A DNA stretch of 64,000 bases. Source: Lutibacter citreus (GTDB taxonomy: Bacteria > Bacteroidota > Bacteroidia > Flavobacteriales > Flavobacteriaceae). Below, in pieces: positions 49,694 through 59,312 of this stretch (its first letter is position 1; every line of letters begins with the position of its first letter). The notes under the pieces are model-generated. The model was not told the origin of the DNA. It ran no database searches and worked only from the letters and a program-made list of their open reading frames with translations. Both the position numbers and the translations under genes were made by a program. Location of the stretch: contig NZ_QEIH01000004.1 of NCBI RefSeq assembly GCF_003260195.1, positions 62,001 through 126,000 of the forward strand, given 5' to 3'.

Positions 49694-50980
49694 TTAAAAA
49701 GACTGCTTGTTTTTATTTTTAAAAGGTCTAATTATTAATCTAGTTTCTCTATCAAAACGAATGTAATTATACACCCAATTAAAAAATACCACCGCCCTAT
49801 TTCTAAAACCTATTAAGGAAAACAAGTGTACAAACATCCAAACAAACCAAGCAAAAACACCTTGAAATTTCCATTTTGGTAAATCAACCACCGCTTTATT
49901 TCTTCCAATAGTTGCCATTGAACCTTTATCATTGTATTTAAAAGGTCTTATATCTTTATTTTCTAATTGTGCTATTAAATTTTTTGCTAAATGTTTACCT
50001 TGTTGAATTGCAGGTTGCGCCATCATAGGGTGCCCTTTAGGAAACTCTTTGGTATCCATACAAGCAATATCTCCAATAGCAAAAATATTTTTATAGCCAA
50101 TTACTTTATTAAATTCATCTACTTTTATTCTTGCAGCTCTCTCAATTACACATTCTCCTTCCAATCCATTAATTAATTCCCCTGATACACCTGCCGCCCA
50201 AATGACTGTGCAAGATTTAAAAGCTAAATCTGTATCAGTTTCAACATTATAACCATCATAATTTGTTACGTGAACACTTTTATAAATATTAACTCCCAAT
50301 TTAATTAAAAAATCTTCCGCTTTTTCAGATGCCTTTTCACTCATTGCCTTTAACAATCTTCCACCTTGAACAATGTTTATTTGCATCTGACGGATATCCA
50401 AATCTGGATAATCTTTAGGTAAAATACCTTTTTTCATCTCAGCCAAAGCTCCGGCCAATTCAACTCCTGTTGGACCACCACCAACTATAACAAAATTCAT
50501 TAAAGCATTTCTTTCCTCTAAATTTGAAGTTAATAATGCATCCTCAAAATTTTCCAAGATTAAACTTCTTAAATTTAAAGATTGAGGAACATTTTTCATT
50601 GCCATACTAAACTTTTCAATATTAGTATTGCCAAAATAATTTGTTTTAGAACCTGTTGCAATAATTAAATAGTCATATTTTAACTTACCTATATTTGTAT
50701 GAATTTTTCTTTTATTAGTATCAATATTTGAAACCTCTGCTAAACGAAAATAAAAATTAGGAATATCTTTTATAACTTTTCTTAAAGGATAAGCAATTGA
50801 GTCTGGCTCTAATCCTCCTGTAGCAACTTGATACAATAATGGTTGAAAGGTATGATAGTTATGTTTATCAATTAAAACAACTTGTACTTCTTGATCTTTT
50901 AAACCATTAATTGTTGCAAGTCCTGCAAACCCTCCGCCAATTATTACAACACGAGGTAAACTCGTTTTTGCGATATTCAT
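49694..50980 (-). CDS. ndh: Type II NADH:quinone dehydrogenase (NDH-2)
   Basis: This is a single-chain flavoprotein that oxidises NADH and reduces quinone at the membrane face without pumping protons. It is 428 aa from the ATG at 50980 (MNIAKTSLPRVVIIGGGFAGLA); an upstream in-frame TTG was not used. FAD motif GGGFAGLAT, NADH motif VGGGPTGVELAGAL and the C-terminal hydrophobic, membrane-binding helices (about 370-400; FAWFVWMFVHLFSLIGF) are present. Weakly related to sulfide:quinone reductases, but the layout is NDH-2. Confidence 0.9.
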   Translation of the reverse strand: MNIAKTSLPRVVIIGGGFAGLATINGLKDQEVQVVLIDKHNYHTFQPLLYQVATGGLEPDSIAYPLRKVIKDIPNFYFRLAEVSNIDTNKRKIHTNIGKLKYDYLIIATGSKTNYFGNTNIEKFSMAMKNVPQSLNLRSLILENFEDALLTSNLEERNALMNFVIVGGGPTGVELAGALAEMKKGILPKDYPDLDIRQMQINIVQGGRLLKAMSEKASEKAEDFLIKLGVNIYKSVHVTNYDGYNVETDTDLAFKSCTVIWAAGVSGELINGLEGECVIERAARIKVDEFNKVIGYKNIFAIGDIACMDTKEFPKGHPMMAQPAIQQGKHLAKNLIAQLENKDIRPFKYNDKGSMATIGRNKAVVDLPKWKFQGVFAWFVWMFVHLFSLIGFRNRAVVFFNWVYNYIRFDRETRLIIRPFKNKNKQSF

Positions 50981-51025
50981 ATTTTTATTAATATCTAATT
51001 CCAAATTACTTTTATTTAGTTAAAA

Positions 51026-51556
51026 TTAATTATTTACCTCCCGCTTTATTACCTGAATTGACTCTTCTGAATTTACTAGCTTATAGACCAATTTGGTTCT
51101 TAAAACATCAATATTTTCATTGTAATAAATTGCCCATTTGTAATCTTTATATAATTCTTTAATTTGTTTTATCCTTTTAATTGCAAATTCCAATGTCATT
51201 AAAAAATGTTTTGAACTTTCTGCTTTATCGCAAACAAACAATTGCGGATTGTTTTCAACAACATCTATATAAAACAATTTTTCATTCGTATTTATTGAAT
51301 AAAAATCACCCCAATTAGCATAACCAACATAATAATTTTGGTTTTTATACTCTTTAACATCATTAATCTTCCACCTACAATTAGCTACTCTTCCCCAATG
51401 ATTTGAGTAACGATAAACGCCTTCTTTTGTATAAAAATAAGAACTTCCTGATTTACTTTTAAAATGAACTGACTTTTGATTAAAAAAATCAATATCTACC
51501 ATTTTAAATTCGCAATAGGTATGTTTAAAAAAATTCAAACTATTATAGGTCTTCAA
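51026..51556 (-). CDS. Conserved hypothetical protein
   Basis: I do not recognise this 176-aa protein beyond an impression of a conserved flavobacterial family. It is rich in aromatic residues, with a central part (YFYTKEGVYRYSNHWGRVA; CRWKI; YVGYANWGDFY) that looks like a beta-sheet core with conserved Trp/Tyr, and a helical C-terminal part (FAIKRIKQIKELYKDYKW). There is no signal peptide or membrane segment. It lies between NDH-2 and the nitronate monooxygenase-like gene on the same strand. Confidence 0.7.
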   Translation of the reverse strand: MKTYNSLNFFKHTYCEFKMVDIDFFNQKSVHFKSKSGSSYFYTKEGVYRYSNHWGRVANCRWKINDVKEYKNQNYYVGYANWGDFYSINTNEKLFYIDVVENNPQLFVCDKAESSKHFLMTLEFAIKRIKQIKELYKDYKWAIYYNENIDVLRTKLVYKLVNSEESIQVIKREVNN

Positions 51557-51587
51557 AACTTGATAAAATTACAATTGAGCAAAAATA

Positions 51588-52538
51588 TTAATTTATAAGC
51601 TTTGCTACTATATTTTTTACCGATAAAATTTTTGTGGTATGTTCAATACTGGGTCCGGCAACCCAAACGGTTTTATAAGTTGCTTTTGTGGCTGCGTTTT
51701 TAGTTGCATTCATTCCTATAGAAAAACGTATAAGCTTTACCCATTTTTTAAGTGTTTTATTTTTATTCAACACACTTTCTATCCAAGTTTGCTTTGTTCC
51801 TATCTTTTGTACATAAGGGGTATTAATAACTGTACAGGGAGTTCCAGAAATACGTTCAGTCATAACAATATCACTAGCTCCATATGTAACACAGGCATTC
51901 TTGTATTCATCTGTTATACTCGCCTCTTTAGACGCTATAAAAGGGCTTCCTACTGAAACACCAGCGGCTCCATAACTTAACATCTCATCAATATCTTTTT
52001 TACATCCTACACCACCCGCTGAAATAATAGGAATACTGCAATTTGCACTCAATTCTTTTATAAGTTCTTCTGGTGATTTATTTCCTCTATGACCTCCTGC
52101 TTCATTATTTACCGCTATAATAGCATCAGCTCCTAAATTTTCTACTTTTTTAGCAAATTTTAAATCTACTACATCACAAAATACCTTTATGTTATTTTTA
52201 TGTGCTTGCTTTATTGTTTCTTCTGGGCTTCCTAATGAAGTAATTATAAAATCTACTCCTTCTTCACAAATTACAGTTAATTGATCCTTATATTTAAGGT
52301 TAGATTTATTAACAATTAAATTAAACCCAAAGGCTCCTCCTTCAACTTTTGCAGCTTTTAACTCTTTAATTGCTTCTCGTAATTCTTCTAGAGTTCTATA
52401 ATTTAAAGCAGGAATACAGCCAGCTATACCACTTTTCATTGCCTCTACCACCATTAAAGTATTTGAGACCAAAAACATTGGAGCTTGAATTATTGGATAT
52501 TTTATATTTAATAATTTAGTGAGATTTAAGGAATTCAT
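51588..52538 (-). CDS. Nitronate monooxygenase-like FMN enzyme
   Basis: This 316-aa TIM-barrel flavoprotein of the NMO/2-nitropropane dioxygenase family has IKYPIIQAPMFLVSN at the N terminus, NNEAGGHRG, IISAGGVG and GAAGVSVGSPF as FMN phosphate-binding parts. ATG 52538 is chosen over an upstream start that adds residues not in the family. The family also contains enoyl-ACP reductases (FabK) and other oxidases, so the exact substrate is open. Confidence 0.88.
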   Translation of the reverse strand: MNSLNLTKLLNIKYPIIQAPMFLVSNTLMVVEAMKSGIAGCIPALNYRTLEELREAIKELKAAKVEGGAFGFNLIVNKSNLKYKDQLTVICEEGVDFIITSLGSPEETIKQAHKNNIKVFCDVVDLKFAKKVENLGADAIIAVNNEAGGHRGNKSPEELIKELSANCSIPIISAGGVGCKKDIDEMLSYGAAGVSVGSPFIASKEASITDEYKNACVTYGASDIVMTERISGTPCTVINTPYVQKIGTKQTWIESVLNKNKTLKKWVKLIRFSIGMNATKNAATKATYKTVWVAGPSIEHTTKILSVKNIVAKLIN

Positions 52539-52616
52539 GTATTTTATTTTATCAAATATAGTAAATAATTTACTATGCACGCATAACAACAAAGCCTTAA
52601 ATAAAAAGTAAAATAA

Positions 52617-53768
52617 CTATAAACTTTTAAGATACGCCTCGCTGTGATCTACTTTTATCTCAACCCACATTGGTAAATGATCTGAAATTTGAAAAGTCTT
52701 CCAGACTTTAAAATAATAGTCTCGTAATCTATCATCATCAACTAACATTTCTTTTAAATCTGTAATTGACTCTTTAAGTTTATTAATATTTTCAATTCTA
52801 GTCACTTTTCTATTCTGCTCATTAATCAAGGATTTCTCCTTATTTTTTAATTGTTTATTCAATGTTTTTAAAACTTCGTATTTATAATCTTCAAATTGAT
52901 TTTCTCTAATTACATGATTATAAAAATTAAAAGTTCCAGCACTGTTATCTTCTTCCCCTAATTGGAAAAATCCAGATTTAGAACGAATCCCAATTTGATC
53001 ATAATATTTAGTTTGAAAAGTATTAGTTCCTACCGGTTTATCTCGAATCTGAAAAGGGATTTCAAAACCATTGTCTAATAATGCTTCCATAGTTTCATGC
53101 TTATGATCAACTATATTAAAATCTCCTAAAACCATTAATGTTTCTTTGTCTCCATCTGCTTTCTTCTTTAAGAACTTTGCAATTCCTTCTATTTCTGCTT
53201 TTCTTCTTTCTAGCTTAACTCCAGAATCTGCTCCAAAATAAATATGTACAGTACATAAACTAAATTTTGTCCATCCAGATTGAAATGAAACAATAAAAGG
53301 AGTTCTAGCAAACTGAATATCACCTTTTATTAAGCTTGTTTTAGGCAACACAACCTCTCCTGCTACATTTTTAAAAGACACTCGTCTGGTATCATAAATA
53401 AAAGTCATTCTTTCTTGATTTCCACTTTTCCCTGTAGTAATATCTGTAGTAATATAATCCCATTTATTTCCAAGTAAATACATTAACTTATTTAACGCTC
53501 TTAAATTTTTGTTTACTTCTTGAACAGCAATTAAATCAAATTCTGAAACAATTTGGGCAATGTAAAAATAAGACTCATTTAATCTTGGACCATGTTTAAA
53601 TTTATTGGAATCAAAATCTCGAATATTCCATGTTGCAATCAATAAATTTTTATCTAAACTCTTTTTGGGTACAGTTTTTTTTATTGCTTTTTTAAGTTCT
53701 AAAAGGTTAGCAACAACTAAATCTCTTCTATCTTTTTTTATTTCCTTTTTAAGTTGATAATATCTCAT
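52617..53768 (-). CDS. Endonuclease/exonuclease/phosphatase family protein
   Basis: This 383-aa EEP (DNase I-like) protein has all metal and catalytic motifs: IATWNIRDF (about 45), AVQEVN (Glu, about 100), GDFNIVDH (about 218) and SDHLP (about 365). It has no signal peptide but a basic N-terminal helix (LKKEIKKDRRD) and a charged helical insertion before the last motif (about 300-345). The substrate (DNA, phospholipid or phosphoinositide) is not clear. Confidence 0.88.
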   Translation of the reverse strand: MRYYQLKKEIKKDRRDLVVANLLELKKAIKKTVPKKSLDKNLLIATWNIRDFDSNKFKHGPRLNESYFYIAQIVSEFDLIAVQEVNKNLRALNKLMYLLGNKWDYITTDITTGKSGNQERMTFIYDTRRVSFKNVAGEVVLPKTSLIKGDIQFARTPFIVSFQSGWTKFSLCTVHIYFGADSGVKLERRKAEIEGIAKFLKKKADGDKETLMVLGDFNIVDHKHETMEALLDNGFEIPFQIRDKPVGTNTFQTKYYDQIGIRSKSGFFQLGEEDNSAGTFNFYNHVIRENQFEDYKYEVLKTLNKQLKNKEKSLINEQNRKVTRIENINKLKESITDLKEMLVDDDRLRDYYFKVWKTFQISDHLPMWVEIKVDHSEAYLKSL

Positions 53769-53958
53769 AACAATTATACTTAGTAGTTAACAATTTTGGA
53801 TTTTAATTTACAAAATAATTTGTTTACAAGCAAGTTGTGTTTTTTTATACAACCCTGAAATTAAGACAAATACCATATTTTATCATAAAAATAAAAAAAC
53901 ATATCTTTTAATTATATAAAACAGCCTCTTAGCCAATATTTCAATAAATTTTAAAACA

Positions 53959-53990
53959 AAAAAAGACCCCCAATAGGGAGCCTTTTTTTC
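53959..53990 (-). terminator. Imperfect intrinsic terminator after dnaK
   Basis: A-run, GACCCCC / GGGAGCC arms with two mismatches and an AATA loop, and T run. On the minus strand it lies 17 nt after the dnaK stop. The rest of the gap 53769-53958 shows no gene. Confidence 0.7.
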
Positions 53991-54006
53991 ACATATTAAA
54001 AGAATA

Positions 54007-55914
54007 CTACTCTTCTTTTACCTCTTCAAAGTCAACATCTTCTACATTGTCTCCTTCATTTTTAGGTTCAGCACCAGCACCTTCAGTTGGAGCACCTTGA
54101 GCTTGACCTTCTTGTTCAGCTTTGTACATTTCTTCACTTGCTACTTTCCAAGCTTCATTAATTTTTTCCATTGCAGCATCAATTTGTGCAAGATCTTTAG
54201 ATTCATGAGCTTTTTTCAATTCAACTAAAGCAGCTTCAATTGGTCCTTTTTTATCTGCAGATAATTTATCTCCAAACTCTTTCAATTGTTTTTCCGTTTG
54301 GAAAATCATTGAATCGGCACCATTAATTTTTTCAGCAGATTCTTTAGCTGTTTTATCTGCTTCTGCATTTGCTTCTGCATCAGCTTTCATTTTTGCAATA
54401 TCTGCATCAGATAAACCTGAAGATGCTTCAATTTTAATATTTTGAGATTTTCCAGTTGCTTTATCAGAAGCCGTTACATGAATAATACCATTTGCATCAA
54501 TATCAAAAGTTACTTCAATTTGAGGAATTCCTCTTTGAGCTGGTGGAATATCTGTTAATTGGAAACGTCCTATAGTTTTATTATCTGCAGCCATTGCTCT
54601 TTCACCTTGTAATACGTGAATATCTACTGATGGTTGGTTATCTGCAGCTGTTGAGAATACTTGAGATTTCTTTGTAGGAATCGTTGTATTTGCATCAATC
54701 AACTTTGTCATAACGTTACCCATAGTTTCAATACCTAAAGAAAGTGGAGTAACATCTAATAACAATACATCTTTTACATCACCTGTTAAAACTCCTCCTT
54801 GAATAGCTGCTCCAATTGCAACAACCTCATCTGGATTTACACCTTTTGAAGGTGCTTTTCCGAAGAATTTTTCTACAGCTTCTACAACTGCAGGAATACG
54901 AGTTGACCCACCAACTAAAATAATTTCATCAATATCTCCTGTTGATAAACCAGCATTATTTAATGCAGTTTTACAAGGCTCAATAGTTCTTTTAACTAAA
55001 TCGTCAATTAATTGTTCAAATTTAGCTCTTGATAAAGTACGCACTAAGTGTTTAGGTCCTGATGCAGTAGCTGTAACATATGGTAAATTAATTTCTGTTG
55101 AAGCAGAAGAAGATAATTCAATCTTAGCTTTTTCAGCAGCTTCTTTTAAACGTTGTAAAGCCATTGGGTCTTTACGTAAATCCATATTTTCATCAGCTTG
55201 AAACTCTGCTGCTAACCAATCAATAATTTTTTGGTCAACATCATCACCTCCTAAGTGTGTATCACCATCTGTAGCTAATACTTCAAATACTCCGTCTCCT
55301 AATTCTAAGATAGAAACATCATGTGTTCCTCCTCCAAAGTCAAAAACAACTATTTTTTGGTCTACACCTTTTTTATCCATTCCATAAGCTAATGCCGCAG
55401 CAGTAGGCTCATTTATAATACGGCTTACTTTTAAACCTGCAATTTCACCAGCTTCTTTAGTTGCCTGACGTTGAGCATCATTAAAATAAGCAGGAACTGT
55501 TACAACAGCTTCTGATACTTCAGTACCTAAATAATCTTCAGCTGTTTTCTTCATTTTTTGAAGAATCATTGCAGAAATTTCTTGTGGAGTATATAATCTT
55601 CCATCAATATCAACACGTGGTGTATCGTTATCTCCTTTTACCACTTTATAAGGTACACGTTCTGCTTCCATTTTAGATTCAGAATATTTGTTCCCCATAA
55701 AACGTTTAATTGAATAAATGGTTTTTAATGGATTTGTAACCGCTTGTCTTTTTGCAGGATCTCCAACTTTACGTTCTCCTCCTTCAATAAAAGCTACAAT
55801 TGATGGTGTAGTTCTCTTTCCTTCTGCATTAGGAATCACAACTGGTTCGTTCCCTTCCATTACAGAAACACAAGAGTTGGTAGTTCCTAAATCAATTCCT
55901 ATAATCTTACTCAT
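54007..55914 (-). CDS. dnaK: Molecular chaperone DnaK (Hsp70)
   Basis: This is the ATP-driven chaperone of 635 aa, starting [18 protein letters not shown] at ATG 55914; an in-frame upstream extension of 20 residues was rejected. The ATPase domain (1-385) with [13 protein letters not shown], linker [10 protein letters not shown], peptide-binding domain and helical lid ending in the acidic EEVKEE are complete. dnaJ and grpE are not adjacent. The upstream region has no perfect TAnnTTTG but a cluster of TTATGCCA repeats, suggesting stress control. Confidence 0.98.
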   Translation of the reverse strand: MSKIIGIDLGTTNSCVSVMEGNEPVVIPNAEGKRTTPSIVAFIEGGERKVGDPAKRQAVTNPLKTIYSIKRFMGNKYSESKMEAERVPYKVVKGDNDTPRVDIDGRLYTPQEISAMILQKMKKTAEDYLGTEVSEAVVTVPAYFNDAQRQATKEAGEIAGLKVSRIINEPTAAALAYGMDKKGVDQKIVVFDFGGGTHDVSILELGDGVFEVLATDGDTHLGGDDVDQKIIDWLAAEFQADENMDLRKDPMALQRLKEAAEKAKIELSSSASTEINLPYVTATASGPKHLVRTLSRAKFEQLIDDLVKRTIEPCKTALNNAGLSTGDIDEIILVGGSTRIPAVVEAVEKFFGKAPSKGVNPDEVVAIGAAIQGGVLTGDVKDVLLLDVTPLSLGIETMGNVMTKLIDANTTIPTKKSQVFSTAADNQPSVDIHVLQGERAMAADNKTIGRFQLTDIPPAQRGIPQIEVTFDIDANGIIHVTASDKATGKSQNIKIEASSGLSDADIAKMKADAEANAEADKTAKESAEKINGADSMIFQTEKQLKEFGDKLSADKKGPIEAALVELKKAHESKDLAQIDAAMEKINEAWKVASEEMYKAEQEGQAQGAPTEGAGAEPKNEGDNVEDVDFEEVKEE

Positions 55915-55977
55915 AATATATAATTTAATTTTGTTTTTATTATTTTTTTCAATCTTACAATTACAATTAGTCAATGA

Positions 55978-56013
55978 TTATGCCATTAGAAAATTTATGC
56001 CAAGTTGTCATAA
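55978..56013 (-). promoter_or_regulatory. Candidate heat-shock operator before dnaK
   Basis: On the plus strand TTATGCCA occurs at 55978-55985 and 55995-56002, 17 bp apart. The second copy is part of a near-perfect palindrome, TTATGCCAAGTTGTCATAA (55995-56013, one mismatched pair). It lies 64-100 nt before the dnaK ATG. It matches neither CIRCE nor HAIR elements. A one-mismatch -7 box (TAAGATTG, minus, 55950-55957) is downstream of it. Confidence 0.45.
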
Positions 56014-56102
56014 ACTTCTATTTAAAAAAGTTTAAATTGTCATTTATATCCTAAATTCAATACTAAATACGCTTTTAAATACTTATGTTATTTACATTAT
56101 GA

Positions 56103-56110
56103 TATATTTG
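56103..56110 (+). promoter_or_regulatory. -7 promoter element of sdaA
   Basis: TATATTTG ends 25 nt before the sdaA ATG; no clear -33 element. Confidence 0.5.
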
Positions 56111-56135
56111 AAGCATTCTAAAATTATATTATTTA

Positions 56136-57560
56136 ATGGAGTGTATTTCTATATTTGACATGCTAAAAATTGGTGTTGGTCCCTCAAGTTCTCATACTTT
56201 AGGTCCCTGGAGAGCAGCCGAGCGATGGATTAATCATCTTCATAAAACAGAACTCTTTGCCAAAACCACAAAAATAAGTGTAGATTTATTTGGTTCTCTT
56301 TCTTTAACGGGTAAAGGCCATGCTACAGATTTAGCTGTAATTTTAGGTTTAGCAGGTTATGATCCCGAAACTATTGCTACAGAAGATATTTCAAGCATAA
56401 TTAAAAACATTCAGAATAAAGGGAAACTTTTATTTGGAAATACTTTTGAAATAGATTTTAACTCTAAAAATGACATTACATTTAATTCTGAATTTTTACC
56501 TTTTCATGCCAACGGAATTACTTTTACCGCTTTTTCAGAAGAAAAAGAAATTTCAAGTGACACCTACTATTCAATTGGAGGTGGTTTTGTAGTGCGAGAA
56601 GAATTAATTCATGCCAAAGAAAATATTGAAATTCAAAAAACTTTTCCTTTTCCAATTCAAAAGGCCATTGAATTAGAAGTTTATTGCAGAAATGAAGGGA
56701 AACTAATTTCAGAAATTGTATTAGAAAATGAAAAATCACTAAGAACCGAAAAAGAAATAGACTTTGAAATTAACCGTATTTGGGATACAATGCTTGAATG
56801 TATGTACACGGGATGCCATACTGAAGGAGTCTTGCCTGGTGGTTTAAATGTAAGACGAAGAGCATTTGATATGCACCAAAAATTAAAAGGCGGAATGCCT
56901 TATAACAATCCTAAAGAATGGATTGAAAGTATTAGAAGTACCGGTGTTCATTTTCGTCAAATTTTAAAATGGGTAAGCTGTTTTGCTTTAAGTGTAAACG
57001 AAGTAAATGCTAATTTAGGAAGGGTTGTTACCGCCCCAACAAATGGAAGCGCTGGTGTTATTCCTGCCGTATTAATGTATTATATGGTAATTGAAAATCA
57101 CGAGGCCAATTTTAAACACATTAAACAATTTTTATTGGTTGCCGGTGAAATTGGAAGTATCTTTAAAAAAGGTGCAACTATCTCAGCTGCAATGGGTGGC
57201 TGTCAGGCTGAAATTGGAGTTTCAAGCGCTATGGCCGCAGGAGCCTTAACAGAATTGCTTGGTGGAACTCCAGAACAAGTTTTAATGGCTAGTGAAATTG
57301 CAATGGAACATCATTTAGGCTTAACTTGTGATCCTATTGGTGGATTGGTTCAAATACCCTGTATTGAACGTAATGCAATGGGAGCTATTAAAGCTATTAG
57401 CGCAACTGAATTGGCTTTAGAATCTGATTTTAATAATGCTAGAGTTTCTTTAGACAAAGTAATTTCAACTATGTGGGCTACTGCTAAGGATATGAATTCT
57501 AAATATAAAGAAACTTCTGAAGGCGGATTAGCTGTTGGTGTGAATCTTTCAGATTGTTAA
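56136..57560 (+). CDS. sdaA: L-serine ammonia-lyase, iron-sulfur type
   Basis: This enzyme deaminates L-serine to pyruvate and ammonia using an oxygen-labile [4Fe-4S] cluster. It is 474 aa, single chain with beta (about 1-160) and alpha (about 190-474) parts. SIFDMLKIGVGPSSSHTLGPWRAA is the N-terminal signature. Cluster cysteines are expected among MGGCQAEIG, GLTCDPIGG and IPCIERNA. It has its own -7 box and no co-transcribed partner. Confidence 0.95.
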   Translation: MECISIFDMLKIGVGPSSSHTLGPWRAAERWINHLHKTELFAKTTKISVDLFGSLSLTGKGHATDLAVILGLAGYDPETIATEDISSIIKNIQNKGKLLFGNTFEIDFNSKNDITFNSEFLPFHANGITFTAFSEEKEISSDTYYSIGGGFVVREELIHAKENIEIQKTFPFPIQKAIELEVYCRNEGKLISEIVLENEKSLRTEKEIDFEINRIWDTMLECMYTGCHTEGVLPGGLNVRRRAFDMHQKLKGGMPYNNPKEWIESIRSTGVHFRQILKWVSCFALSVNEVNANLGRVVTAPTNGSAGVIPAVLMYYMVIENHEANFKHIKQFLLVAGEIGSIFKKGATISAAMGGCQAEIGVSSAMAAGALTELLGGTPEQVLMASEIAMEHHLGLTCDPIGGLVQIPCIERNAMGAIKAISATELALESDFNNARVSLDKVISTMWATAKDMNSKYKETSEGGLAVGVNLSDC

Positions 57561-57590
57561 AATAATTACAGTATTACGAATTATATTTTT

Positions 57591-57598
57591 TATATTTG
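57591..57598 (+). promoter_or_regulatory. -7 promoter element of the DUF2853 gene
   Basis: TATATTTG ends 40 nt before the ATG at 57639; no clear -33 element. Confidence 0.5.
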
Positions 57599-57638
57599 GT
57601 AAAAGGAATATTAATAAAAACAAAAAAATTCGTTACTC

Positions 57639-57974
57639 ATGAGTAAATTCGATGAAAAATTAGCACTTTATAAAGGTGAAATGGACAAATTAGGTTTAAG
57701 TTTTGATGCTGACTTGCTAACAGCTGTTACAAAAGGTTTAGGACCGTCTATTTATAAAAAAGATGCTGAAACTGTTTCTGGATCAGATCCAAAAGAATTA
57801 GCTACAGTAAAAAACAACTTCTTAATTAAAAAATTAGGCCTTTCTGATGGACCAAAATTAGATGAAGCTATAGCAACTGTTATTGAAAAAGTTGGAAAAT
57901 CTAATAGAAATAAATATAGAGCAATTGTATATTATTTATTAGTTAAGGAATTAGGTAAAGAATCTATATACTAA
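57639..57974 (+). CDS. DUF2853 family protein
   Basis: This 111-aa all-helical, soluble protein has the DUF2853 pattern (KFDEKLALYKGEMDKLGLSFD ... ATVIEKVGKSNRNKYRAIVYYLLVKELGK). The function is unknown. It is monocistronic, with its own promoter box and terminator, which suggests it is well expressed. Confidence 0.9.
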   Translation: MSKFDEKLALYKGEMDKLGLSFDADLLTAVTKGLGPSIYKKDAETVSGSDPKELATVKNNFLIKKLGLSDGPKLDEAIATVIEKVGKSNRNKYRAIVYYLLVKELGKESIY

Positions 57975-57996
57975 TAAATCAAAACATATTATAAAT

Positions 57997-58026
57997 AAAA
58001 AAAACCTGCAATTGCAGGTTTTTTTT
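57997..58026. terminator. Bidirectional intrinsic terminator
   Basis: A perfectly palindromic core AAAACCTGCAATTGCAGG (and onward T run), with A and T runs on its two sides. It ends the DUF2853 transcript and the convergent polyamine operon. Confidence 0.93.
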
Positions 58027-58031
58027 ATTTA

Positions 58032-58325
58032 TTAATAGTCACCTGGATCATCATTGGCGATATCTTCAATATCATCTTCTTGATAAACATCGTCAAAATT
58101 ATCTTCACCTGCATCATATTCATCCATCGTTTCTTCTAATTTTAAACTAATTTTCACCAAGTAAATAGTATCTTCTGTTTTTACCTCTACGGCTTTTACA
58201 GATTCTCCTTGAGCATTTTTAAATGTAAAAATATCTTTATATCCATAGCCTTCAGGAAATTTTTCAACTAACATATCTAAAATATCATTTGTTAACTTAC
58301 TATAATCTACAATTACTCTTTTCAT
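58032..58325 (-). CDS. Small acidic hypothetical protein of the polyamine operon
   Basis: I do not recognise a named family for this 97-aa protein. The N-terminal two thirds look like a compact alpha/beta domain (VDYSKLTNDILDMLVEKFPEGYGYKDIFTF; then KAVEVKTEDTIYLVKISLKL). The last 30 residues are strongly acidic (EYDAGEDNFDDVYQEDDIED). It lies 12 nt after the deoxyhypusine-synthase-like gene and so is the fourth gene of the operon. An acidic protein could bind polyamines, but that is only a guess. Confidence 0.8.
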   Translation of the reverse strand: MKRVIVDYSKLTNDILDMLVEKFPEGYGYKDIFTFKNAQGESVKAVEVKTEDTIYLVKISLKLEETMDEYDAGEDNFDDVYQEDDIEDIANDDPGDY

Positions 58326-58337
58326 TAGAAATAATAA

Positions 58338-59312
58338 TTACATTTTTAATAAATAAGCGAAAATTAATGGAGCAACAATTGTTGCATCAGACTCTATGAT
58401 AAATTTTGGAGTATCAATATCTAGTTTTCCCCAAGTAATTTTTTCATTTGGAACAGCTCCCGAGTATGACCCATAACTTGTAGTTGAATCTGAAATTTGA
58501 CAAAAATAGCTCCAAAAAGGTGTATCTGTTCTTTCCATATCTTGATACAACATTGGTACTACACAAATTGGAAAATCTCCAGCAATCCCACCTCCTATTT
58601 GAAAGAAACCAATACCATCTTTTGAATTCTGAGTATACCAATCTGCTAAAAATGTCATATACTCAATTCCAGACTTCATAGTACTTGCTTTTAATTCACC
58701 TTTTAATACATAAGACGCAAATATATTACCCATTGTACTGTCTTCCCAACCAGGAACTATTATAGGTAAATTAGCTTCTGCAGCTGCAAGCATCCAACTA
58801 TTTTTTGGATCTATTTCATAATATTGCTCTAAAACTCCAGACAATACTAATTTATACATAAACTCATGAGGAAAGTAACGTTCTCCAGCATCTTCTGCAT
58901 CCTTCCAAATTTTAAAAATATGCTCTTGTAAACGTCTAAATGCTTCCTCTTCTGGAATACAAGTATCCGTTACTCTATTTAAACCTTTCTCTAATAATCC
59001 CCATTCTTCTTTTGGTGTTAGATCTCTATAGTTTGGTACTCTTTTATAATGAGAATGTGCTACCAAATTCATAATATCTTCTTCTAGGTTTGCACCTGTG
59101 CATGAAATTATTTGAACTTTATCTTGTCTAATCACTTCTGCAAATATTTTTCCAATTTCAGCCGTACTCATTGCCCCTGCTAAAGAAACCAACATTTTAG
59201 ATCCTTTTGCTAATTGTTCTTCATATGCTTTAGCTGCATCAACCACTGAAGCTGCATTAAAGTGTAAAAAATAATTTTCTATAAAATTTGTAATAGGTTT
59301 GTTAGTTGTCAT
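58338..59312 (-). CDS. Bacterial deoxyhypusine-synthase-like aminobutyl transferase
   Basis: This 324-aa NAD-dependent protein has the deoxyhypusine synthase fold. TGANLEEDIMNLVAHS matches the N-terminal NAD region, and the catalytic Lys that carries the aminobutyl group in DHS is present as Lys296 (ITWGKLDID). The HH pair after GGG in eukaryotic DHS is replaced: FQIGGGIAGDFPI. Bacteria have no eIF5A, and relatives act as homospermidine synthases. With arginine decarboxylase and agmatinase directly upstream, a polyamine product such as homospermidine is likely. Its start overlaps the end of the agmatinase gene by 11 nt. Confidence 0.85.
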   Translation of the reverse strand: MTTNKPITNFIENYFLHFNAASVVDAAKAYEEQLAKGSKMLVSLAGAMSTAEIGKIFAEVIRQDKVQIISCTGANLEEDIMNLVAHSHYKRVPNYRDLTPKEEWGLLEKGLNRVTDTCIPEEEAFRRLQEHIFKIWKDAEDAGERYFPHEFMYKLVLSGVLEQYYEIDPKNSWMLAAAEANLPIIVPGWEDSTMGNIFASYVLKGELKASTMKSGIEYMTFLADWYTQNSKDGIGFFQIGGGIAGDFPICVVPMLYQDMERTDTPFWSYFCQISDSTTSYGSYSGAVPNEKITWGKLDIDTPKFIIESDATIVAPLIFAYLLKM

